A stretch of 34,022 nt of DNA, taken from assembly GCA_035711845.1 (NCBI GenBank), contig DASTBU010000181.1:1-34022 (forward strand), in the 5' to 3' direction. This document shows, one piece after another, positions 1 through 7,722 of the stretch. Source of the stretch: DASTBU01 sp035711845 (lineage in GTDB: Bacteria > Acidobacteriota > Vicinamibacteria > Vicinamibacterales > 2-12-FULL-66-21). The translations under genes and the position numbers were made by a program. The notes below the pieces were generated by a model, which saw only the letters and a list, made by a program, of their open reading frames with translations, did no database searches and was not told the DNA's origin. Every line of letters begins with the position of its first letter. Within the stretch, counting starts at the first letter, position 1.

Positions 1-1903
1 GCAGGCCGTAGTTCAGCGTGACGTCGTTCGTCAGCCGCCAGGAGTCCTGCGCGTAGATCTGAAACCCGTTCATGTACAGGTTCGGCTCGTGGAAGAGCGT
101 GAGCCGCTGATTGCTCGCCAAGCCGAGGAGAAAGTCAGCGAAGCCGAAGTTCGTGTAGCGGCCATCGCTGAAGTTGATCTCGCCGTTGAGCGATCGCAAG
201 TCGATATAGCGGACCCGATCCCGACGGTACTCGCCGCCGAACTTGAACGAGTGGGTCCCCTTCGTCCATGTCAGGTTGTCCGAGAACTGGAACACCTGGG
301 ACGTCTGGAACTGCGGCCGGAAGAATGGACCACCAATGCGCTGGACTCGGCCGATGAACGTGTTCGGCAGACCGCCGTAGAAGCGCGGGTCCTTCGGGAC
401 GCCGATGATCCCGAACTCGGTGGCCGAGTCGATGCCGAAGGCCAGGTGCGTGACGTCGGATCGAACCCGGTTGTACCCGAACCGGAACTCGTTGAACATC
501 GTGCCGCCGAGGATGCGCGAATACCCGAGCGCCAGATTCTGACCCCGAATCAGGATGTCGCTCGAGAAGTCGCCGGAGGCCACCGGGTCCTCCAGCACGG
601 GGGGCTCGAGCCGGTCCGTGTTCTGAAAGCTGTATCGCCCGAAGATCGAGTCCGAACCCGTGATCGTGTGATCGAGGCGGACGTCGAATTGATCGATATC
701 GCTGTTCAGGATGCCGTTCGACAGGAAGTTGTTGTTGAAGAAGCCGCTCCCCGGGACGTTCGGCAGCGGATACAGATTGACCATCCTCGCCGCGACCGGG
801 TCGAAACAGGCGGGGCTGACCTGTTTGTTGGCGGCGTCGATGCAGCCCGCCGGCACGAATGGATTGCCCGCGGTCATGCTGCCGGTCAGCTCGCTCAGAT
901 CCCCCTGCCGCATCCGCGCCGTCGGCACGGTCGCCGTCTGCGTGAGGGCCCGTTCCGTGCGAGTCGCCTGATAGTCGCCGAAGAAGAAGAGCTTGTTTCG
1001 GGCGATCGGGCCGCCAAGTGTGAACCCGAAGATCTGCTCGTCGAACTTGCCCTTGTCGACGTTCGACCGGTTGTTCTCCCACGTGTTGGCGTTGAACGCT
1101 TCGTCGCGGAAGAACCCGAACGCGCTCCCGCGATACTCGTTGGTGCCGCCCTTGACCGAGGCGTTGATGACCGCACCCGCGGCCTTGCCGAACTCCGCCG
1201 AGTACGTCCGGGTCTGCACCTTGAACTCCGACAGCGCATCCACCGGCGGCTGCACCACCTGCGGGCTGCGCTCCTGGAGGTTCGTCGAGAAGGAATTGTT
1301 GTCGGCGCCGTCGAGCGTGTAGTTGTTCCAGGTCGCGTAGTTGCCGTTCGAGTTGAAGAACGTGTCCTCGCCGCGGCTCGTCAACCCCGCGGGCGCCTGG
1401 ACGACGCCGGGCGTCAGGAAGGCCAGCTCCGAATACCGCCGTCCGAGCAACGGCAGCTCACGCAGCTGGCGCTCGTCGACCACGTTGCCGATGTCGGCCG
1501 ACTGGGTCTGCAGGAGCTCGGATCGCCCGCTGACGTTGATCTCTTCGGCGAGGTTCCCGACCTCGAGCATGAAGGCGACCTCGCGTCGATCCTGAACGCT
1601 GAGCGGGACGCCCTTGTGGACGACACGCCTGAAGCCGCTCAGTTCTGCGGACACCGTATACGTTCCGACCCGCAGGCTCGGGAACACATACTGTCCCGAC
1701 TCGTTGGTGATGGTGGTCTGCGTCACCCCCGTGGCCTCGTGAGTGACGGTGACCGTCACCCCCGGGAGGAAGGCGCCGGAGGAATCCCGGACGGCTCCCA
1801 CGATGGCACCGGTGTCCAGCTGGGCGGCCGCGTGCGGCGCAGACAACAGGAGCACTCCCAGGGTCAGGCCGATCAGCCGCTGAACACGACGACTGGCTGT
1901 CAT
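1..1903 (-). CDS. Oar-like TonB-dependent receptor with carboxypeptidase-regulatory-like domain (3' part beyond window)
   Basis: Reading leftward from ATG at 1903 the frame stays open to the window edge, giving about 634 residues of an incomplete protein. An SD-like AGGAGA lies 5-10 nt upstream of the ATG. Residues 1-28 form a signal peptide (hydrophobic IGLTLGVLLL, then AAAQ). Residues 30-115 match the CarboxypepD_reg-like beta-sandwich of Oar-type receptors (GAIVGAVRD, GVTVTVTHEATG, GQYVFPSL, GTYTVSAELSGF). A plug-like region follows with RQLRELPLLGRRY and LTPGVV, then TLDGADNN, RTYSAEFGKAAGAVIN and GGTNEYRGSAFGFFRDE, which are typical of this family. The rest is aromatic-rich strand sequence of an outer-membrane barrel. 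The family usually has 1000-1200 residues, so roughly the last third lies outside the window. Role: energised uptake or binding of a polymer or sugar at the outer membrane; the substrate is unknown. It is divergent from a LacI regulator, its probable controller. Confidence 0.9.
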   Translation of the reverse strand, partial: MTASRRVQRLIGLTLGVLLLSAPHAAAQLDTGAIVGAVRDSSGAFLPGVTVTVTHEATGVTQTTITNESGQYVFPSLRVGTYTVSAELSGFRRVVHKGVPLSVQDRREVAFMLEVGNLAEEINVSGRSELLQTQSADIGNVVDERQLRELPLLGRRYSELAFLTPGVVQAPAGLTSRGEDTFFNSNGNYATWNNYTLDGADNNSFSTNLQERSPQVVQPPVDALSEFKVQTRTYSAEFGKAAGAVINASVKGGTNEYRGSAFGFFRDEAFNANTWENNRSNVDKGKFDEQIFGFTLGGPIARNKLFFFGDYQATRTERALTQTATVPTARMRQGDLSELTGSMTAGNPFVPAGCIDAANKQVSPACFDPVAARMVNLYPLPNVPGSGFFNNNFLSNGILNSDIDQFDVRLDHTITGSDSIFGRYSFQNTDRLEPPVLEDPVASGDFSSDILIRGQNLALGYSRILGGTMFNEFRFGYNRVRSDVTHLAFGIDSATEFGIIGVPKDPRFYGGLPNTFIGRVQRIGGPFFRPQFQTSQVFQFSDNLTWTKGTHSFKFGGEYRRDRVRYIDLRSLNGEINFSDGRYTNFGFADFLLGLASNQRLTLFHEPNLYMNGFQIYAQDSWRLTNDVTLNYGL

Positions 1904-2167
1904 TCGTTTCTCCTTCTCTTGCTCTTGCGCTTGCCGGGCGGCAGCCCGGTCCGATCTTTCCGTGCCACGGTTCGAGAGGCGCTCGCTCGTGGGGACGCGG
2001 GCGATGCGACGATGCGCGAGCGCGGTCGTTCCCCTGTGTCGATGCGGCGGCCGATCGGCGCCGCCTGCGCGTAGGCTGGCGCGGCGGAACCCGGGGGAGG
2101 GGCGGACGGCTCCGAGGACTGCGGAGCGGGACTGTCCGTTCCGGACGTGCGCTCGGCGGTCCCTTCA

Positions 2168-2182
2168 CCTAAGCGCTTCGCC
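2168..2182. promoter_or_regulatory. Putative LacI-family operator 1
   Basis: The site CCTAAGCGCTTCGCC contains the perfect 8-bp palindrome AAGCGCTT, which fits the AANCGNTT core of many LacI/CcpA-type operators. It matches the site at 2318-2332 in 14 of 15 positions. It lies 265 bp upstream of the receptor start and 224 bp upstream of the LacI start. Binding by the adjacent regulator is inferred. Confidence 0.5.
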
Positions 2183-2317
2183 AGCATGGCGCCCTGCCCC
2201 GAATACGTCGACGTGCACCCATGGGTTCCCTCCCTGCCGAAGGTATCCTCACGCACGTGCGAAAACCCGAGGATATGCGAAGGCCACCAAGGGGTGTCAA
2301 CTGGTTTCTTCGTCTTT

Positions 2318-2332
2318 CCAAAGCGCTTCGCC
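2318..2332. promoter_or_regulatory. Putative LacI-family operator 2
   Basis: The site CCAAAGCGCTTCGCC has the same palindromic core as operator 1 and ends 73 bp before the ATG of the LacI-family gene, where autoregulation could act. The two sites are in the same orientation, exactly 150 bp apart, so a DNA loop is possible. Confidence 0.5.
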
Positions 2333-2405
2333 CAATGGTAGACTCCGGCCGCCTGCGGGAGGCGCCTCCGGACCTCCGTCCCCGCCGGCGGCTCGAACTC
2401 GTTTC

Positions 2406-3425
2406 ATGCCGAACATCTACGACGTGGCTCGGCACGCACGCGTCTCGGTGGCCACCGTGTCGGCGGTGGTCAATCAGTCCGCCTACGTGAGCCCCCAGCT
2501 CGAACGGCGCGTCACGGCCGCCATCAAGAAGCTGGGCTACCGGCCCAACCTCCTCGCCCGCAGCCTGGCCAAGCAGCGCTCCCACATGCTCGGCATGATC
2601 GTCCCCGACATCGTCAATCCGTTCTGGCCCGAGGTCGTGCGCGGAGCCGAGGATCGGGCCCACGCGGCGGGGTACACCCTCCTGCTCGCCAACACGGACG
2701 ACGACCCGAAGAAGGAGGAGATGTACCTGAGCCTGTTCCTGGCCAAGCGTGTCGACGGGATCCTGCTGACGAAGGCGCCCGGATCCCTCACCCCCGAGAT
2801 CGTCGACCGCTTTGCGGCCGCGCGCGTGCCCGTGGTGCAGGTGTCGCGGATTGCCGATGGCCTGTGTGACTGCGATTCCGTGCTGATGGACGATCGCAAC
2901 GCGGCATACGAGAGCGTGACGCACTTGATGCGACTGGGGTATCGCAGGATCGGGATGGTCGGCGGGCTTCCCGGGGCGACGACCTCCGAGCGGCGGCTGC
3001 TGGGCTACAGGGACGCGTTGAGAGACTGGAAGCGTCCCTTCGATCGCGGGCTGTATTTCAAGGGCGACTTCCGCGTGCAGTCGGGCTACGAGGCCGGCAT
3101 CGCGCTGCTGAAGCAGCGCCCCGATGCGGTGTTCATCTCCAACTACCAGATGGCCGTCGGGTTCATGAAAGCGCTGCGACAGTACCAACTGCGCTGCCCA
3201 CAGGACATCGCGGTCGTGACCTGCGACGACTACCCCTGGATCGATTCCTTCTCCCCGCGTCTGACGACGGTGGACCTGCCGAAGTACGAGCTGGGTGCTC
3301 AGGGCGCAAAGGTACTGATCGACCGGCTCGCGGCACGCGACAGCCCGCCGCAGAAGCTGGAACTGCGGAGCGTGCTCACGATCCGAGACTCGTGCGGCTA
3401 CGGCCTCAAGGCGAAATCGGTGTGA
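2406..3425 (+). CDS. LacI-family transcriptional regulator
   Basis: 339 residues, the usual length of the family. The N-terminus starts directly with the LacI helix-turn-helix (residues 3-22, IYDVARHARVSVATVSAVVN), followed by the third helix and a hinge helix around NLLARSLAK (48-56). The rest is the periplasmic-binding-protein-like effector domain: MIVPDIVNPFWPEVVRGAED, VDGILLTKAPG, VMDDRNAAYESVTHLMRLGYRRIG, and a C-terminal FSPRLTTVDLPKYELG. ATG 2406 is chosen because the HTH begins at residue 3. The open frame extends upstream, but the extra N-terminus is arginine-rich and does not look coding. Effector unknown, probably a sugar. Divergent from a TonB-dependent receptor, with two operator-like sites between them, so the likely role is substrate-responsive control of that receptor and of itself. 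Confidence 0.93.
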   Translation: MPNIYDVARHARVSVATVSAVVNQSAYVSPQLERRVTAAIKKLGYRPNLLARSLAKQRSHMLGMIVPDIVNPFWPEVVRGAEDRAHAAGYTLLLANTDDDPKKEEMYLSLFLAKRVDGILLTKAPGSLTPEIVDRFAAARVPVVQVSRIADGLCDCDSVLMDDRNAAYESVTHLMRLGYRRIGMVGGLPGATTSERRLLGYRDALRDWKRPFDRGLYFKGDFRVQSGYEAGIALLKQRPDAVFISNYQMAVGFMKALRQYQLRCPQDIAVVTCDDYPWIDSFSPRLTTVDLPKYELGAQGAKVLIDRLAARDSPPQKLELRSVLTIRDSCGYGLKAKSV

Positions 3426-3433
3426 AACTCAGC

Positions 3434-3454
3434 TTCCAGTGACCACTTTCCAGT
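3434..3454. repeat. Heptamer tandem repeat, TTCCAGT type
   Basis: Three in-phase heptamers (TTCCAGT, GACCACT, TTCCAGT) lie in the 45-bp gap between the convergent LacI and DUF1206 genes. On the other strand the word is ACTGGAA, a rotation of the GGAAACT-type word found at 28313-28368. One of a family of 7-nt junction repeats in this window. Confidence 0.45.
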
Positions 3455-3470
3455 CAGAGCCTTCGCGCAA

Positions 3471-4253
3471 TCAGAGGACCGGGCTGATGCGCCGGCATCG
3501 GGCGTGGAGCGCCTGGTCGATGCCGTAGGCGATCAGGCCCGCAGCGATCGCGGCGAGGAGCCATCGGCCCTGGACCGCGTTGGCGATTTCCAGCACCGAT
3601 TCGCGTGAGCCCTGAGCTTCTGACGGGTCGTGCATGACCGCGGCGCGAACCAGGAATACCCCGAGCACGGCGATGATGATACCCCGCGCGCCGACGCCGA
3701 AACGGCTGATCTTCACGGCGGGGCCACGCAGGGCGCGCGGCACGACGCTCAGGTCGACGAGCTTGTCCATCTTCAACTGCAGCGCCGTGATCAACTGCGA
3801 GATTCCGTAAATTGCCACAATCACGCCGGCGGCGCCGACCATCCACTCGCCGAGCGGCAGTTCCATCACCCGCGCGGTCCACAGTTCCGCTTCGTTGCCT
3901 CCGGAACCGCGCAGCCCTCGCGCAAGCCGGAACGCCTCGACGCCCAGGGCGCCGTAGATCAGGCCGCGTATGACGTTGCCGATTCGCACCACCAGTCCCC
4001 CGAAGTCCGTTCCGTGCCTGTCGGGATCCATGGTGGCATCCAAGATGCGCCAGGCTGCATACCCGCAGAGGCCGAGCGCGAGCACGATGAGGATCGCCTG
4101 GCCGAATGGCTGCGACAGAATCACACGCAGCGCGCCGCTGGTGTCGGTGATACGACCGCCCCGGTTGGCGGCCGCGGCAGCCGCCAGCCCACCCACGATG
4201 CTGTAAATCAGCGCCTTGGACGCGTAACCGAGTCGGGCAAGTGGCTCGATCAT
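3471..4253 (-). CDS. DUF1206 domain membrane protein
   Basis: 260 residues with six predicted membrane segments (about 12-29, 52-70, 93-111, 137-157, 189-206, 231-248), arranged as three repeats of a two-helix unit. Each unit opens with a related motif: LARLGYASKALIYSIVG (6-22), VVRIGNVIRGLIYGALG (88-104) and ISRFGVGARGIIIAVLG (182-198). This three-fold pattern is the hallmark of DUF1206. The biochemical role of the family is not established. The ATG shares one base with the TGA of the upstream DinB-like gene (TGATG), so the two are translationally coupled. Gene order and overlap are clear; function is not. Confidence 0.85.
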   Translation of the reverse strand: MIEPLARLGYASKALIYSIVGGLAAAAAANRGGRITDTSGALRVILSQPFGQAILIVLALGLCGYAAWRILDATMDPDRHGTDFGGLVVRIGNVIRGLIYGALGVEAFRLARGLRGSGGNEAELWTARVMELPLGEWMVGAAGVIVAIYGISQLITALQLKMDKLVDLSVVPRALRGPAVKISRFGVGARGIIIAVLGVFLVRAAVMHDPSEAQGSRESVLEIANAVQGRWLLAAIAAGLIAYGIDQALHARCRRISPVL

Positions 4254-4750
4254 CAGCGAAGCGCACCACTGTAGAAAAGGTCGTGGTCCCCTGGCGGATC
4301 GAACCCGGCCGAACGGACGGCCAGGGCTACCTGCGCCCAGTGCCTGATTTCGTGAAACAGGATATGGAACAGCAGTTTCCGCGGCGTCATCAGCCAGTCG
4401 CGATCCTGGACGTTGAACGTGCGCAGCTGGTCGGCCAGGTCCTCGTCCAGCGCCTCGACGAAGCGCTCCAGTTCCCGCCGGACGGAGGCGCCGTAGTCGA
4501 ACAGCGGCGGCGCGTTGTTTGCCGTCAGCCCTGTCGAGTTCGACAAGGGCTCCTCCCGGAGCCGTTGAAGATGTCTCTGTTCCACGAGGAAGATGTGGTC
4601 AATCAGCTTGCCAACGGAGGGCAGCCGGCTGCCGGCTGGCTGCACGGCGACCTCCATGGCCGAAGGATGCGCCCGGAGCCACGCTCGCCATTTCTCCCGC
4701 TCGTCGCTGGTGTACTGGAGCAGTTCGTCGAAAGCCAGCGTCATGGACAT
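4253..4750 (-). CDS. DinB-like metal-dependent family protein
   Basis: 165 residues, the size of DinB/YfiT four-helix-bundle proteins. The expected metal-binding histidine triad is visible: His52 in GKLIDHIFLVEQRH, and His133 with His137 in LLFHILFHEIRHWAQV, near the end as in the family. The AGGA of GAGGACTCATC precedes ATG 4750; a second ATG six bases in would give a protein two residues shorter. Family members include thiol-dependent transferases and many damage- or stress-induced proteins of unknown substrate, so only the fold and metal site are called. First gene of a leftward pair with the DUF1206 protein, divergent from the aminotransferase. Confidence 0.85.
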   Translation of the reverse strand: MSMTLAFDELLQYTSDEREKWRAWLRAHPSAMEVAVQPAGSRLPSVGKLIDHIFLVEQRHLQRLREEPLSNSTGLTANNAPPLFDYGASVRRELERFVEALDEDLADQLRTFNVQDRDWLMTPRKLLFHILFHEIRHWAQVALAVRSAGFDPPGDHDLFYSGALR

Positions 4751-4851
4751 GATGAGTCCTCGAAGCTTCGGTGCCCCGGACGGTGCGTTCGATCCGCAGG
4801 CGACTCACACGCCGGGCGCCAACGGGTGACGCCCACCCGGATCCGCCGGTC

Positions 4852-4857
4852 TATAGT
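4852..4857 (+). promoter_or_regulatory. Candidate -10 box (TATAGT) for aminotransferase
   Basis: TATAGT lies 9 bp before the ATG at 4867, directly followed by the SD-like GGAG. No good -35 is visible at normal spacing. If real, the leader would be only a few bases long. Confidence 0.25.
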
Positions 4858-4866
4858 TGAGGAGCC

Positions 4867-6036
4867 ATGTTCTCGTCACGAATCCCGTGGGAACGCGCGC
4901 CAAACCGCCTTGCGCGCGCCGTTGCCAGCGCTCGCTCCGATGCCCGTGCCTTGATCGATCTCACGGCGACCAACCCGACGACAACAGGGATCGGCTATCC
5001 CGACGACTTGCTTCGACGTCTGGCGTCGCCAGCGGCGCTAGTCTACACCCCGCATCCATTCGGGCTGCCTGAGGCGCGGGATGCGGTGGCGCGTGATTAC
5101 CGCAGGCGTGGCATGGCGATTGATAGTGCCGGCGTCGTGCTGACCGCCAGTACGAGCGAGGCTTACTCGCTGCTGTTCAAGCTGTTGTGCGATGCGGGAG
5201 ATGCCGTCCTGGTCCCGGTTCCCAGCTATCCGCTCTTCGACCACCTGACCCGGCTCGATTGCATACGCGCGTCCACTTATCAATTGGAGTACCACGGACG
5301 GTGGATGGTGGACTTCGAGACCGTGGACCGGTCGTGGTCACCGGCTGTGCGGGCGGTACTCGGCGTCAGCCCCAATAACCCGACCGGTTCGATTCTGTCC
5401 GAAGGCGAGTTGAGCGAGCTGGAGAATCGTTGCGCGGACCGGGACGCGGCGCTGATCCTGGACGAGGTGTTTGCGGACTATCCGCTGCAAGCCGAGGGCG
5501 GGCACACCGCCGGGCCCGGGCTGCGCGGGCGGGCGCTGACGTTTCGGCTGGGCGGGCTGTCGAAATCGGCAGGATTGCCGCAGGTCAAGCTCGGGTGGAT
5601 CGGAGTGGACGGCCCCGAGCCGCTCGTCCGGGAGGCGCTCGAGAGGCTCGACATTATCTGCGACGCCTATCTGTCCGTGTCGACGCCCGTACAGGTTGCG
5701 GCACCGGAGCTCATCGACACGGCACATCAGGTCCGAGCACGCATCTGCACGCGCATCGCCGGCAACTACGCCGAACTCCGTCGTCAGGCGAGCGGACACC
5801 CGTCGATCCAGGTTCTCGCGGCCGAGGCGGGGTGGTCGGCGGTCGTGCGAGTGCCTTCCACGCGCGCCGAGGAAGAACTGGTGCTCGAGCTCGTCGAGCG
5901 CGACGGCGTGCTGGTGCATCCCGGTTTCTTTTTCGATTTCCCACACGAGTCGTTCGTGATCGTCAGCCTGCTTCCGGAGCCGGCCGTTTTCGCCGAAGGG
6001 GTCGGACGGATGCTGGAGCGCGCCCGTGCGTCCTAG
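4867..6036 (+). CDS. Class I/II PLP-dependent aminotransferase
   Basis: 389 residues, fold type I. Recognisable elements: substrate-side N-terminus LTATNPTTTGIGYP (32-45), the cofactor-ring region ASTSEAYSLLFK (94-105) and VPVPSYPLFDH (116-126), SPNNPTG (168-174), LILDEVFADYP (197-207; Asp199 expected to contact the PLP nitrogen), and GGLSKSAGLPQVKLGWI (229-245) with the Schiff-base lysine Lys233. At the position where many relatives have a phosphate-binding Arg this protein has Lys241. Start ATG 4867 follows GAGGAG at good spacing. The 3' end overlaps the GH77 gene by 11 nt, so the two are probably co-transcribed. Amino-group donor and acceptor cannot be told from sequence. Confidence 0.92.
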   Translation: MFSSRIPWERAPNRLARAVASARSDARALIDLTATNPTTTGIGYPDDLLRRLASPAALVYTPHPFGLPEARDAVARDYRRRGMAIDSAGVVLTASTSEAYSLLFKLLCDAGDAVLVPVPSYPLFDHLTRLDCIRASTYQLEYHGRWMVDFETVDRSWSPAVRAVLGVSPNNPTGSILSEGELSELENRCADRDAALILDEVFADYPLQAEGGHTAGPGLRGRALTFRLGGLSKSAGLPQVKLGWIGVDGPEPLVREALERLDIICDAYLSVSTPVQVAAPELIDTAHQVRARICTRIAGNYAELRRQASGHPSIQVLAAEAGWSAVVRVPSTRAEEELVLELVERDGVLVHPGFFFDFPHESFVIVSLLPEPAVFAEGVGRMLERARAS

Positions 6037-7639
6037 CGGCGCCCAATGGCGTTTCGCGTCCGGGCGTCACGCCGGGATCATGGTGCCGCTCTTCTCGATC
6101 CCGACCCGATCGTCCTGGGGGATTGGTGAGATTTCGGATCTCGAGCCCCTGTCGCGCTGGATGAGTTCGGCAGGCCTCGATTTCGTCATGCTGCTTCCAC
6201 TCAACGAAATGGAGGAGGGGCAGAGCTCACCGTACTCGGCCTTGAGCGCGATGGCGGTCGATCCAATTTTCATTGCCCTGCGCGACGTCGAGGATTTCTC
6301 CGATGCGGGTGGCGAACAGGCGCTCGGCACGGAGGATCGGTCCGTTCTCCGGGCCGTGCGCGACAGGGCCGCCATCGACTACGAATCGGTGCGGACCATC
6401 AAGTCGCACGCGCTCGGGCTGGCGTTCTCGTCGTTCCACTCCCGTCACTGGGTCAAGGACACTCCCCGCGCTGCCGAGCTGCGTCGGTTCATCGACAGCG
6501 ACGGCTGGTGGCTGGATGACTACGCGCTGTTCCGGGCGCTGCACGAGGAAGATCCGCGATCCTGGCTCGAGTGGATCGCTGACCTGCGGGATCGCGAGCC
6601 GGGCGCGGTGGCTGCCGCCCGCCACCGCCTGTCGGACCGGATCCTGCACTATCAGTACCTCCAGTGGCTGGTTGACGAGCAGTGGCAGCGCGTCCGGCGC
6701 GCCTGCGCGGGCGTCGGCATCTTCGGCGACTTTCCGTTCATGGTCAGCAGCCACAGCGCGGACGTCTGGTCGCGGCAGGAGGAATTCCGCGTCGATGTGT
6801 CCGTCGGCGTCCCGCCGGATGCGTTCTCCGAGACCGGACAGGATTGGGGCCTGCCCGCGTACCGCTGGGATGTCGTGGCGCGGACCGGCTACGAGTGGCT
6901 GCGCAACCGGACGCGGCGCTCGGCGGAGTTGTTCGATGGCTTCAGGATCGATCATCTCGTCGGGTTCTATCGCACCTATATGAAGGATGGCAACGGCCGG
7001 ACCTGTTTCGCGCCGGCAGACGAGGCGGCGCAGCGCGATCAGGGCGAGCGTTTGTTGACGCTCTTCTCGTCCTGCGGCCGGCGCATCCTGGCCGAGGATC
7101 TCGGCACCGTCCCCGATTTCGTGCGGGAATCGATGGCACACCTCGGCATTCCCGGTTTCAAGGTTCTGCGATGGGAGCGTGAGTGGCACCAGACGGGCAA
7201 GCCGTTCCGCGATCCGGCGCGCTATCCCGCGGTGTCGGTAGCGACCAGCAGCACGCACGATACGGAGGCGCTGGGCGAATGGTGGGACAACGCGGACGAA
7301 GAGGAGCGGGGCCTCGTCCTCGACATTCCGCTCATGCGGAATCGCGGCATCACCCCTCGAACGGCGTATGGTGATACCGTCCGCGACGCATTGACCGAGA
7401 CGCTCATGGGCGCCGGATCGGATCTGGTGATCTTTCCGGTTCAGGATCTGTTCGGATGGCGGGATCGGATCAACCGTCCGGCGTCTGTCAACAGTAAAAA
7501 CTGGACGTGGCGGCTGCCCTTCGCCGCGGAGGAACTGCTCGCGAATCCCCGGGTGGAGGAGCGCGCGCGGTTCCTGCGCCGGATGTCGCAGAAGTACGGC
7601 CGGAGCGGAACCAGGCGGGCACGGGGTCGAGCGCGGTAG
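6026..7639 (+). CDS. malQ: 4-alpha-glucanotransferase (GH77, amylomaltase)
   Basis: 537 residues, typical for bacterial amylomaltase. It transfers alpha-1,4-glucan segments between maltodextrins in the cytoplasm, in glycogen and maltodextrin metabolism. Visible GH77 landmarks: LLPLNEM (56-62) and SSPYSALSAMAVDPIFI (67-83), GDFPFMVSSHSADVW (234-248), the family signature GVPPDAFSETGQDWGLPAY (261-279), FDGFRIDHLVGFYR with nucleophile Asp309, LAEDLGTVPDFV with acid/base Glu357, and SSTHDTEAL with Asp412. The GTG start at 6026 lies inside the 3' end of the aminotransferase and follows GGAG at good spacing; the next in-frame Met is too deep in the domain. Pairing of GH77 with an aminotransferase is unusual and probably reflects operon convenience. 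Confidence 0.93.
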   Translation: MRPSGAQWRFASGRHAGIMVPLFSIPTRSSWGIGEISDLEPLSRWMSSAGLDFVMLLPLNEMEEGQSSPYSALSAMAVDPIFIALRDVEDFSDAGGEQALGTEDRSVLRAVRDRAAIDYESVRTIKSHALGLAFSSFHSRHWVKDTPRAAELRRFIDSDGWWLDDYALFRALHEEDPRSWLEWIADLRDREPGAVAAARHRLSDRILHYQYLQWLVDEQWQRVRRACAGVGIFGDFPFMVSSHSADVWSRQEEFRVDVSVGVPPDAFSETGQDWGLPAYRWDVVARTGYEWLRNRTRRSAELFDGFRIDHLVGFYRTYMKDGNGRTCFAPADEAAQRDQGERLLTLFSSCGRRILAEDLGTVPDFVRESMAHLGIPGFKVLRWEREWHQTGKPFRDPARYPAVSVATSSTHDTEALGEWWDNADEEERGLVLDIPLMRNRGITPRTAYGDTVRDALTETLMGAGSDLVIFPVQDLFGWRDRINRPASVNSKNWTWRLPFAAEELLANPRVEERARFLRRMSQKYGRSGTRRARGRAR

Positions 7640-7710
7640 TGCGGTGATACGCGGTCAGCACGGGGTCGCCTGTCCCGTCTCCCGCGCTCCCTCCAGGTCC
7701 AGCGTTTTGA

Positions 7711-7716
7711 TAGGAT
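7711..7716 (+). promoter_or_regulatory. Candidate -10 box (TAGGAT) giving a leaderless transcript
   Basis: TTTTGATAGGAT lies directly before the ligase gene. From the end of TAGGAT to the A of the ATG is 6 bp, so a transcript would start at or next to the start codon. No SD is visible upstream of the ATG, which fits a leaderless mRNA. No clear -35. Confidence 0.3.
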
Positions 7717-7722
7717 GCCACG

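Larger units (their letters stand above)
1904..2405. other. 502-bp divergent intergenic region
   Basis: Long gap between the divergent receptor and LacI-family genes. I see no convincing gene in it: the translations on either strand are arginine/proline-rich with no family resemblance. What it does hold is two near-identical 15-bp sites around AAGCGCTT, 150 bp apart, listed separately. Promoters for both genes are expected here, but I could not pick convincing -35/-10 pairs. Confidence 0.6.

Noticed and set aside
89..2074. Long plus-strand open frame opposite the first receptor
   Set aside because: The minus strand shows a clear signal peptide, carboxypeptidase-regulatory-like domain and plug motifs; the plus frame is a high-GC shadow.
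1962..2405. N-terminal extension of the LacI-family regulator
   Set aside because: The extra 148 residues are arginine/proline-rich, contain both operator-like sites, and the HTH must start near the N-terminus in this family.
7640..7710. Small gene or RNA between GH77 and the ligase
   Set aside because: Short, without a start plus SD or a convincing stem; nothing beyond the -10-like box near its end.
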